Made by a program: the position numbers and the translations under genes
The notes under the pieces: generated by a model
Databases searched by the model: none
Told to the model about the DNA's origin: nothing
Seen by the model: the letters and a program-made list of their open reading frames with translations, nothing else
Shown here: in pieces, positions 26,004-33,974 of the stretch
Layout of the letters: each line of letters opens with the position of its first letter
Numbering within the stretch: the first letter of the stretch is position 1
Origin: Aeromicrobium fastidiosum
GTDB taxonomy: Bacteria; Actinomycetota; Actinomycetes; Propionibacteriales; Nocardioidaceae
Direction of reading: 5' to 3'
Assembly (NCBI RefSeq): GCF_017876595.1
Contig: NZ_JAGIOG010000001.1
Coordinates: 1,178,001 to 1,242,000 of the forward strand
Length of the DNA: 64,000 bases

Positions 26004-26186
26004 TCACATCGAGGGAGGCAACTCCGAGGGGTGGTCCGGCGGAGTGTGGGGCACTGATTCGGACGGGCGTGACTCGGGGCGTCCTGCCTTGAAGCCGTGA
26101 TCTGACGAGCCCATGCGCAGAGCGGCTAGCAGGACCAGAAAGCAGACGACTGCCGTGACCGAGAGGCACACGACCAGGAGCGTCAC
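26004..26186 (-). CDS. Small single-pass membrane protein
   Basis: A 60-residue frame from GTG 26186 with one N-terminal helix (LLVVCLSVTAVVCFLVLLAAL) and a hydrophilic Pro/Ser-rich tail. Same strand as the 25799-25972 gene, about 30 bp upstream of it. The ribosome binding site is weak. Function unknown. Confidence 0.4.
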   Translation of the reverse strand: MTLLVVCLSVTAVVCFLVLLAALRMGSSDHGFKAGRPESRPSESVPHTPPDHPSELPPSM

Positions 26187-26279
26187 TCCCAGAGCCTACC
26201 GAGCCCTCGGGTCAGCCCGTCCCCGCTCGAGTCCACCCACCGGCACGCAGCAGGAGAAAAGTTCTCGGGACCGGGCGTC

Positions 26280-26414
26280 ATGGATCCGACACTCGAGCGT
26301 CCTGGCCTTGTGTCGATCTGGATCTGCGTCGCCGTCGCCGTGCTGACGGTCAACATCGCCCTCGCTGCCGGCCTGCTGGCCCACTACCTGCAGGAGCAAC
26401 ATGGGTGCAGATGA
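26280..26414 (+). CDS. 44-residue single-pass membrane protein
   Basis: A small gene from ATG 26280 to TGA 26414. After a polar start (MDPTLERPG) comes one helix (VSIWICVAVAVLTVNIALAAG), then LLAHYLQEQHG. The C-terminal pattern CV...VN..L.AGL...Y..EQ.G repeats that of the protein at 25528, so the two are paralogues. It overlaps the start of the next gene (26401) by 14 bp; that gene's GGAG ribosome binding site lies inside this gene's last codons, indicating coupling. Confidence 0.55.
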   Translation: MDPTLERPGLVSIWICVAVAVLTVNIALAAGLLAHYLQEQHGCR

Positions 26415-26871
26415 CCTGAGCCGTCACGTCGCCCAGCTGGACGCGCTGGCGCACGACCTGGCCGTCCTCGGGCTTCACGCCGAGGTGGAGATCCAGTCGG
26501 GTCGACGGGGCCGCTGGCTGGTCACTCCCGGCGAGGGGGTGCGGACGATCTCGTCGGTGCACCGGTGGTGGCAGCACAACCTCGACAACATGCACATGGT
26601 GCGTCTGGGCTGTGACGTGCTGCACCTGACGACGTCCGATCTGCAGTCGGTCGTCGTGGCGGCCGCCGACCTCGCGGTGCACGGACGCTGGGTGCTCGAC
26701 GTCAGCGGCGGCGTAGCCGGGGAGTTCTGCCTGACGCCCGAGCGTCCGATCCTCATGCGGCACCCGACATTGCCAGGCCTGTGGTGGTTCGCGCCGGACG
26801 GTGAGCTGGCCGCACTCGGCCGGCTCGAGTCGGCCACCGGGCGCGCAGGGACGGTCGATGCAAGGCGCTGA
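26401..26871 (+). CDS. Hypothetical protein co-transcribed with LuxR-type regulator
   Basis: A 156-residue soluble protein with no recognised domain. It opens MGADDLSRHVAQLDALAHDL, contains a Trp-rich VHRWWQHNLDNMHM and GLWWFAPDGEL, and has an Arg/Gly-rich GRRGRWLVTPGEGV. It starts at ATG after GGAGCAAC and ends 14 bp inside the regulator gene. Coupling to a small membrane protein upstream and a large regulator downstream suggests a sensory or accessory role; no family could be named. Confidence 0.65.
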   Translation: MGADDLSRHVAQLDALAHDLAVLGLHAEVEIQSGRRGRWLVTPGEGVRTISSVHRWWQHNLDNMHMVRLGCDVLHLTTSDLQSVVVAAADLAVHGRWVLDVSGGVAGEFCLTPERPILMRHPTLPGLWWFAPDGELAALGRLESATGRAGTVDARR

Positions 26872-29305
26872 CCCGGCCGCGAGCGAGGGACACCTGGCCC
26901 GGATGGGCGACGTGATCGTCCGGCAGCGCATCACCGAGCTGTTCGCGCTGGACCGTCCGCTCACGGTGGTGCGCGGGCCGAGCGGCTCCGGCAAGACGGT
27001 CGCGGTGCTGCAGTGGGCGCACCAGCTCGCCGACGACGGCATCACCGTCCGGCTGTTCGACGGACAGTGCAGCACGGTCGACGACCTGCAGGTGGCACTC
27101 GACCGGCTGAAGGGCGATGACGCCGCAGCTCGGGTCGTCATCGTGCTCGACCACGTCGAGTCGTGGGACGACTGGCCAGAGGCCGAGATCGTCAGGGCGC
27201 TGCGCCACCACCCCGAGCTGACCATGGTGGTGTGCTCGCGCAAGCACCTGCCGTGGTTCACGGCCGCCGAGCTCGAGCTCGACGTGGCCCGCATCGGGAT
27301 GGCCGAGCTGCGGCTCACTGTGGACGAGGTCACCGCGATCGCCGACCGGGCCGGACTCGACTTGTCGCGCGGTGCTGCCGCGGCCATCCACACGTCCATC
27401 GCCGGGATGCCCGCCCTGGCCCGGATCGGACTCGTCACGGGCAGCGCAGGCGGCACACCCACGTGGTGGTCTGAGGGCCGGGTGCGGCGATTCGTGGCCC
27501 GGCACCTGATGTCCGAGGTCGTCGACCCCGCGGAACGGGTCGACCTGCGCCGGGCGGCCTTCATCGAGCACCTCAGTGCCGACTCCCTCGGTGCTGCGGA
27601 CCCCGGGGGATCGCCCCACAGGATGCTCGCGAGCCTCGAGAGCATCGGCGTGATCGACCAGTGGGTGGACGGCCGTGAGCCGATCTACTGGATGTCGGCC
27701 CTCATCCGCGAGACGCTCAAGCACGACCTCGACCGCGTCGACGTCGGTGACCTCGACGTGCTGCACGACGCGGTGATGGCGACGCTCCGCGAGCTGGGGC
27801 TGCCCCACCGGGCTCTCGCACAAGCCGTGGCCGGCGAACGCTGGAGCAGTGTGGAGGCGATCCTCGACGCGAGCGGATGGACGCTGCTCACGTCGCACGA
27901 GTCGTCGTTGCGCGCAGCCCTGCGTGAGCTGCCCGAACACATGCGATCCGGCTCGGCCATCGCACGCGCTCTGGACGATGCGATTGCCCATCGGCCCCCG
28001 CGTGACCGCGACGAGCACACCGGCGCGTGGACCCACCCACCGTCCGACGTCGAGGCCCGACTGCACCTCGAGACGATCGGGGTCGTCGCCGGTCGCCGCG
28101 CCGGCATGGCCAGGGAGATCTTCGCCTCCAGCTCGTCGGCCGTCGAGCTGGCGGCGCAGGCCCTGGACGCGTCGGGGCCCGAGCACCTCGCGGCCGCCCA
28201 GCTCGAGCTCGAGCTCGGCATCACGGCGTATGCGGCCGGTGACGTCGTCGCGGCCGAGCGGCGCCTGCGCCGGGTCCTGCGGTCGTCCGCCGGCGCGCAC
28301 GCGGTGGGGGTCAGGCACGAGGCGGCCAGCATCCTCGCCCTGGTCAGCACGGTGGTGGGCGACCTGGGCGCGGCCGATCGCTGGCGCGAGGAGTCCCACG
28401 AGCTGCGCACCAGCACGGCCGCGTTCCGCTTCCCGACCGTCACGATGGACCTCGTCGACACCCTGATGTCGTTGGAGTCCGCCGCGCTACCGGTGCGTCA
28501 GGCTGGTCGCGACGACTACTCGGAGGCACCTGAGGTGATCCGCACGTGGGCGACATACGCCGAGACCCGCCAAGCCCTCGCCTGGGGCGGACGGCTCCAG
28601 GCGTTGCACCGGCTGCGGGCGTCCCGCCTGGTCGACCCGGCCCGTCTGCCGGAGACGGCCGGCCTGCTCAACGTCTTCGAGGCAGACCTCCTGCTGTCGT
28701 TGGGTCGCGGCACCGAGGCCAGCCGACTGCTGGAGACGGTGCCGACGGGCAACCTCTTCGGTGCTGTGAGCCGCGCCCGGCTCGCCCACCTGACCGGTCA
28801 ACACGATCGGACAATCGACATCCTCGCGTCCCTGACCGGTGGCGTGCACCCGTTCGAGCGACTGCGTGTCGAGGCCCAGCTGCTGGCAGCGCTCTCGTAC
28901 GAGCGCATCGGCGAGGCTGAGGTCAGCGGCGCACTTCTCAGACGTGCGGTGGACGTGTCGGCGTCCCTCGGGCTGGTGTCGCCGTTCTCGACGGTGCCCG
29001 AGGAGTTCCTGCGCTCCCACGAAGACCGCGTCCCATCGCTCCGCGAGATGCTCGGCGACCTGCGGGCGCTCGGGATCCGCCATCCGTACCCGGACTCGAT
29101 TGGTCTCGTGCGGCTCACGCCCCGTGAGCGCGAGGTGCTGGTGGCGCTCGCCCATGGCAGCTCGGTGGACGAGATCGCGTCGCGACTCTTCGTCTCGCGC
29201 AACACCGTCAAGACGCAGGCCCGCGGGCTGTACCGCAAGCTCGAGGTCTCCAGCCGTTCGGAGGCGGTGGCCGCAGGTCACGTGCTCGGGCTGCTGCACG
29301 ACTGA
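26858..29305 (+). CDS. Large ATP-binding LuxR-family regulator (MalT/LAL-like)
   Basis: The product is about 815 residues. An N-terminal AAA/NTPase domain has a P-loop GPSGSGKTVA (about 40-49) and a Walker-B-like VVIVLDHVE. A long helical (TPR/MalT-like) middle contains repeated Ala/Leu/Glu-rich helices. The C-terminus has a LuxR-type HTH: LTPREREVLVALAHGSSVDEIASRLFVSRNTVKTQARGLYRKL. It is expected to be an ATP-dependent transcription activator. The ATG at 26858 is favoured (AGGGA 7 nt before it); ATG 26903 is an alternative. The giant adhesin gene starts 147 bp downstream and is an obvious candidate target. Confidence 0.88.
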   Translation: MQGADPAASEGHLARMGDVIVRQRITELFALDRPLTVVRGPSGSGKTVAVLQWAHQLADDGITVRLFDGQCSTVDDLQVALDRLKGDDAAARVVIVLDHVESWDDWPEAEIVRALRHHPELTMVVCSRKHLPWFTAAELELDVARIGMAELRLTVDEVTAIADRAGLDLSRGAAAAIHTSIAGMPALARIGLVTGSAGGTPTWWSEGRVRRFVARHLMSEVVDPAERVDLRRAAFIEHLSADSLGAADPGGSPHRMLASLESIGVIDQWVDGREPIYWMSALIRETLKHDLDRVDVGDLDVLHDAVMATLRELGLPHRALAQAVAGERWSSVEAILDASGWTLLTSHESSLRAALRELPEHMRSGSAIARALDDAIAHRPPRDRDEHTGAWTHPPSDVEARLHLETIGVVAGRRAGMAREIFASSSSAVELAAQALDASGPEHLAAAQLELELGITAYAAGDVVAAERRLRRVLRSSAGAHAVGVRHEAASILALVSTVVGDLGAADRWREESHELRTSTAAFRFPTVTMDLVDTLMSLESAALPVRQAGRDDYSEAPEVIRTWATYAETRQALAWGGRLQALHRLRASRLVDPARLPETAGLLNVFEADLLLSLGRGTEASRLLETVPTGNLFGAVSRARLAHLTGQHDRTIDILASLTGGVHPFERLRVEAQLLAALSYERIGEAEVSGALLRRAVDVSASLGLVSPFSTVPEEFLRSHEDRVPSLREMLGDLRALGIRHPYPDSIGLVRLTPREREVLVALAHGSSVDEIASRLFVSRNTVKTQARGLYRKLEVSSRSEAVAAGHVLGLLHD

Positions 29306-29452
29306 CTGCCTCACCCCGCTTCTCACCCCCGAAGCCATCCACGTTTCACCCTCATGTCGGCTCATGGCGGGGTGCTGGCTGCGTCTCATAGGAGTCAACC
29401 ACTCCTTCCGTCGCGGCTCCTGAGGTCGCGCACTCAGATTCGAGGACGAATC

Positions 29453-32400
29453 GTGGCATCTGGACTCCACAAGCATCCGCGCAATCACCGCCCGACCATG
29501 AGGCTGGGTGTATCGACGCTCCTCGCGTTGATGCTCGCCTCGTCGGGACTGGTGGCCTCCTCGTCGGTCGCAGCCGACGACACCTCCGACTCGCCGGCGG
29601 CATCCGCCAGCCCGACCGAGCCCACTCCGACCGACGCTCCGGCGACGGACGAGCCCGAGCTCGACGTCACGAGCCCGACCGAGGCTCCCGCGGGCGGCGG
29701 CGCCGACACCACGTCGGACACCAAGTCCGACACCAAGGCAGAGCCCAAGGTCAAGGACGAGCCGAAGGCGGACGTCCCCTCGGAGCCGACGCCGCAGGAC
29801 AAGCCGAGCGTGGCCGAGCGGGTGCGTGGCATCGTCGCCCAGGCCGTTGGCGACGGAACGCTCTCGGTCGACCTGACGCAGACCACCGGCACGGGGCCGT
29901 TCGACGGCGACGACGCCGCCGGCCACGACTCGAGCGCGACCAACAACATCATCCGCACCAACGACACGATCACGTACAAGGTCGGCATTCGCTACGAGGG
30001 TGAGGACCAGACCACCCCGAAGATCACGTTCTCGTTGCCGAAGGGCCAGGAGCTCGTCTCGCTCCCGCCGTTCTGCCTGGACGGTTCCTCGGTGACGCCG
30101 GCGAGCCTGCCGGCACCCACCGTGCCGCTGACGGCCACGTCCTACCAGTCGCTGCCGACACAGACGGTCGTGTGCGTCGTCGCCAACCAGGCCCAGGGCA
30201 CCGCCCTCAACTACGACTTCTTGGCCAAGCTGCGCCCCGAGGTGCCCAACGGCACCACGATGGGCCCATTCGCCGCAACCGCCACGAGCGACCAAGTCAC
30301 CACCCCCGCCTCGTCGTCCAGTGTTAGCCAGACCGTCTCGGCCAAGGCCCGCTTCGACGTCTCGAAACGCGGATCGTCGTCGAACGAGGAGACAGGCCCG
30401 CTGTATGCCCGCGGCGCTCCGTGCACCTTCGACTCGACGAGGGCGTGCCAGATTTATCAGTACCCGCTGACGATCACCGCTCCTGCAGGCGGCAAGGGCA
30501 CCAGCCCGCTCGTCTCGCCCATCACCCTGACCGACGACATCAGCCCCGCCACCTACTATGGCCCGACCGTGTGGGCGGCTGCGGTCGCGGCTGCGGGTTC
30601 GGAGGCGGCGGCGATCGAGAAGTACGCCCCCCGCTACAAATGTGGAGCAACCCAGGATCTCTGGGGCAGCATTCCGTGGAGCTTGATCGACGCAGGTAAC
30701 ACGTCGACCAACTCGGTGCGCGACTCCGGGGACATCTCGTGCACGCAGCCCGGTGGAACCGGTACCAAGGTCGACATCACCATCACCAACGCTGACACCT
30801 CTGCATACACCGTCCCGACCAAGTCCGGCAATGGTTCGACGCTGCCCGCAGATACCGGCTACGTGATCAGCCGCCAGGTCAATCTCGAGATCCCGATCGA
30901 TGCGGCCCTGGATCTTGGAACGAAGGGGGCGGACGGGCACTCGTGGACGCTAGCGACTGAAAACACGTACACCGACATCGTCATGACCGACATCAGCGGC
31001 AAGGCCAACAGCGGTGAGGTGCTGGCCAACAACAACCGCAAGGCTCAGTTGGCGGTACAGACGGGGGAGGGTTTCAACAAGTACTTCTCCGGCGTCTGGG
31101 GTCGACCGGGCAACCTACCGGCCGGTGACTTCTCGCCGGGCAACGGTCTCTACCAGGGCCCTCCCGGTTCGAGCCAGCTCCGTGACGGCAACACCGTCGT
31201 CGTGCCGGGGCAGGTTGTGCAGAGCAATATCTACTTCTCCGCGCAAGGAATTCCGAACACAGGAACGGCACAATCACGCAGTTACGTGGGATGCGATCTG
31301 TGGGACGAGTCGAAGTTGGCTCTGACCGCCGTCTCATCGTCGGCCAGTGGCGACGGACAGAATTCTTCTCGTGCCTCTGGTGGAAACCCCGTATGGCTGT
31401 CGTTCTTCCAGCAGGACGGTTCGAACAATCATCCGACGTCGGACCTCAAGAATTTCAAGATCCAGTACTCGACTGGGCCGGCCGGCCCAGGTGCATCCTC
31501 GGACTGCACGACCGGCACGTGGTCGGACACGCCACTCGGCGTGAGCGGTGCCAGCGTCGACGCCAACGGCGTCTTCACCGGAATCAACCGTATCCGCTTC
31601 TCATTCACCCCATCGTTCGACAATTCCGCTGACCTCGTTCAGCTGTCTCTGGCCATGGGTATGACGGTCAAGAGCGGCAGCCCAGTGGGCACCAAGCTCC
31701 CGAACTGGGGCTCGTTCAAGGCTGTTGACGGGGTCAAGGACATGGACGGTGTCATTGCTGATCCCGGCAGCTACACCCAGTCCAACTACGTTCCTGCCAC
31801 CCACGTCGGCGCCTGGGGTGACCGTCTGACTCTCGGCGGTGTCACGGCGCGCATCAAGAAGTACGTCAAGAACCCGACCTCGGGTCAGTTCAGTGATTCG
31901 GCGGTTCCGCAGTACAGCAGTGGCGCGAAGGTCGACTACCGGTTGAATCCGACGATCACGGCTGATGTGAGTGCGGGGACGAAGGCGCCGGTGATCGTCG
32001 AGGACTGCCTGCCGAAGTACCAGCAGTTCGTCTCGTCCAAGCGTGTGGGCTCGGGTGATCCGATCACTCCGGTGCTGGTGCAGACGGGTTCGCCTGCGGG
32101 TGCAGAGCTGCAGTGCGCCACGGGTGAGACCTACGTGAAGTGGGATCTCGGCGACAACACGGTCAACGAGACGGTCGATCCGATCGTCTACACCGTCGAG
32201 ATCCTGGGCACGGTCCGCAACGGGCTCTACACCAACAATGCGCTGGTCAGCTCTGAGCAGGACCCGTCGACCATCGGGGGCCGTCGTGCTCAGGCGCAGA
32301 TCCAGATCGTGACGCCGACCGGCATCAAGATCGCCAAGTCGACCCCGCAGAGCATCGTCGAGGTCAACCCCGACAGCGTGGCCACGCCGCGCACGCTCAA

Positions 32401-33904
32401 GTGGACCGTCGACTTCGCGAACGTCGACGCCCCGCAGAACGTGTCGGACGTCGACATCATCGACGTCCTGCCGGCCGACGGCGTCGGTGACACCGACTTC
32501 ACCGGAAGCCTGGCGTTCACGTCGGCGACGGTCGCGGCCGGAACCGGCATCGACATCCAGTACACCTCCAGCCCCGCCGCGGGTCTGAAGGTCGACCCGA
32601 ACGACGCGACCAACGGAGCGACGGGCGCCACGGTGTGGTGCTCGGCGATCAGCGGCACCCCGGTGTCCGGCGTCGGCACGGCGGCTGACTGCCCCACGAC
32701 GGCCTCGGCCGTCACGGGTCTGCGGTTCAAGCGTGCAGGAGCGTTCGCGCCCGGCGACGACATGACGGTCAACATCGTCATGACGCCGTCCAAGAACGCC
32801 GGAGGCGATGTGTACGACAACATCACCTCGGGCCGCGCCAACGGCGTCTCGCAGCCGGTCGGTCCGGCATCGCGCGAGATCGCGGTCATCGAGTCGGCCA
32901 TCGGCGACTTCGTGTGGGAGGACGTCAACAAGAACGGCGTGCAGGACGCTGGTGAGCCCGGTGTCGCCGGCTTCCCGGTGAAGCTGGTCGGCAAGGACCT
33001 CGACGGCAACCCCGTGTCGCTGTCGACGACGACGAACGCCAACGGCAAGTACTCGTTCAAGGGTCTGGCGTCGGGCACCTACAAGGTGATCTTCGACCCG
33101 AACGCGTTGACGTCGAACACGACGTTCACGACCCGCGACGCGGGCAGTGACGACGCGCTCGACTCCGATGCGGACACCGCGACGGGTGAGACGGCCGAGA
33201 TCACTCTCGCGCCGGACTCGCAGGATCCGTCGTGGGACGCCGGCCTGGTCATCGACCGCAACGTCAAGATCGTCGTCGACAAGAAGGTCGAATCGCAGAG
33301 CGTCCTCGACGCGAAGCGCGACGGAACGGTGACGTACTCGCTCACGGTCGCCAACTCCGGCACGGCCGAGGGCACGTACAGCCTCAACGACCAGCTGACC
33401 TTCGGTGGTGACGTCAAGGTGCTGTCGGCCACGGCGACCACGACCGCGAGCGGCGTGACGGTCAACCCGTCCTACGACGGTCTGACGAGCCCCGTGATCG
33501 TCACGGACCAGAAGATCGCCGGCGGTGCCACGCACGTCTACACCGTCACGGTGGGCGTCCACGTGGACACCAAGATCGCCAAGACCGAGCAGGACTGCAA
33601 GGTCAAGAACACCGAGACCGGCACCGGCTTCCTCAACACGGCCAAGCTCGTCATCGACGACGTGACCTACACCGACAAGGCGTGTGTTCCGGTCACGCCT
33701 CCGACGGACAACCCTCCGAAGGACAAGGGCCACGATGGAGACGTCAAGGGTGGCGGCGATTCCAACGAACCGAACGAGAGCGGCCTGCTGCCCTCGACTG
33801 GAGGTCCGGCACTCGGGCTGCTCCTCGGTGGCCTGGCCCTGGTCGCCGGTGGCGCACTGCTCGTGCGTCGTCGCCGTGACGAGACCACGCCGGGTGATGC
33901 GTGA
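29453..33904 (+). CDS. Giant LPSTG-anchored surface adhesin with isopeptide/SdrD-B-like domains
   Basis: The product is about 1483 residues. The GTG at 29453 is preceded by GAGGA at 7 nt; a later ATG (29498) is possible. A long basic n-region leads into a signal peptide (LLALMLASSGLVASSSVAADD). A Pro/Thr/Asp/Lys-rich low-complexity stretch, then large beta-rich domains, follow. Near residues 950-1140 there are DUF11/fimbrial-isopeptide-like repeats (PTGIKIAKSTPQSIVEVNPDS). An SdrD-B-type domain starts near 1146 (IGDFVWEDVNKNGVQDAGEPG), then another DUF11-like domain. The C-terminus is LPSTG, a hydrophobic helix and RRRRDE, a sortase signal. It should be covalently wall-anchored. No sortase is in the window. 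Confidence 0.88.
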   Translation: MASGLHKHPRNHRPTMRLGVSTLLALMLASSGLVASSSVAADDTSDSPAASASPTEPTPTDAPATDEPELDVTSPTEAPAGGGADTTSDTKSDTKAEPKVKDEPKADVPSEPTPQDKPSVAERVRGIVAQAVGDGTLSVDLTQTTGTGPFDGDDAAGHDSSATNNIIRTNDTITYKVGIRYEGEDQTTPKITFSLPKGQELVSLPPFCLDGSSVTPASLPAPTVPLTATSYQSLPTQTVVCVVANQAQGTALNYDFLAKLRPEVPNGTTMGPFAATATSDQVTTPASSSSVSQTVSAKARFDVSKRGSSSNEETGPLYARGAPCTFDSTRACQIYQYPLTITAPAGGKGTSPLVSPITLTDDISPATYYGPTVWAAAVAAAGSEAAAIEKYAPRYKCGATQDLWGSIPWSLIDAGNTSTNSVRDSGDISCTQPGGTGTKVDITITNADTSAYTVPTKSGNGSTLPADTGYVISRQVNLEIPIDAALDLGTKGADGHSWTLATENTYTDIVMTDISGKANSGEVLANNNRKAQLAVQTGEGFNKYFSGVWGRPGNLPAGDFSPGNGLYQGPPGSSQLRDGNTVVVPGQVVQSNIYFSAQGIPNTGTAQSRSYVGCDLWDESKLALTAVSSSASGDGQNSSRASGGNPVWLSFFQQDGSNNHPTSDLKNFKIQYSTGPAGPGASSDCTTGTWSDTPLGVSGASVDANGVFTGINRIRFSFTPSFDNSADLVQLSLAMGMTVKSGSPVGTKLPNWGSFKAVDGVKDMDGVIADPGSYTQSNYVPATHVGAWGDRLTLGGVTARIKKYVKNPTSGQFSDSAVPQYSSGAKVDYRLNPTITADVSAGTKAPVIVEDCLPKYQQFVSSKRVGSGDPITPVLVQTGSPAGAELQCATGETYVKWDLGDNTVNETVDPIVYTVEILGTVRNGLYTNNALVSSEQDPSTIGGRRAQAQIQIVTPTGIKIAKSTPQSIVEVNPDSVATPRTLKWTVDFANVDAPQNVSDVDIIDVLPADGVGDTDFTGSLAFTSATVAAGTGIDIQYTSSPAAGLKVDPNDATNGATGATVWCSAISGTPVSGVGTAADCPTTASAVTGLRFKRAGAFAPGDDMTVNIVMTPSKNAGGDVYDNITSGRANGVSQPVGPASREIAVIESAIGDFVWEDVNKNGVQDAGEPGVAGFPVKLVGKDLDGNPVSLSTTTNANGKYSFKGLASGTYKVIFDPNALTSNTTFTTRDAGSDDALDSDADTATGETAEITLAPDSQDPSWDAGLVIDRNVKIVVDKKVESQSVLDAKRDGTVTYSLTVANSGTAEGTYSLNDQLTFGGDVKVLSATATTTASGVTVNPSYDGLTSPVIVTDQKIAGGATHVYTVTVGVHVDTKIAKTEQDCKVKNTETGTGFLNTAKLVIDDVTYTDKACVPVTPPTDNPPKDKGHDGDVKGGGDSNEPNESGLLPSTGGPALGLLLGGLALVAGGALLVRRRRDETTPGDA

Positions 33905-33923
33905 CTGACAGCTCGACCGATCT

Positions 33924-33960
33924 GGCCCCCGGACGTGTGACCATCACACGTCCGGGGGCC
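33924..33960 (+). terminator. Perfect 16-bp stem hairpin between adhesin and sigma-factor genes
   Basis: Arms 33924-33939 and 33945-33960 pair perfectly around the loop ACCAT (arm begins GGCCCCCGGACG). It sits 20 bp after the adhesin stop and only 14 bp before the sigma-fusion ATG, so it may terminate adhesin transcription or act as attenuator or 5' structure for the downstream gene. Confidence 0.8.
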
Positions 33961-33974
33961 GCGGGCCTGCCGGC

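Noticed and set aside
28487..30940. 817-residue minus-strand frame
   Set aside because: Antisense to the LuxR regulator and adhesin; low-complexity Arg/Gly/Val composition.
31601..33733. 710-residue minus-strand frame
   Set aside because: Antisense shadow of the adhesin gene with Arg/Val/Asp bias.
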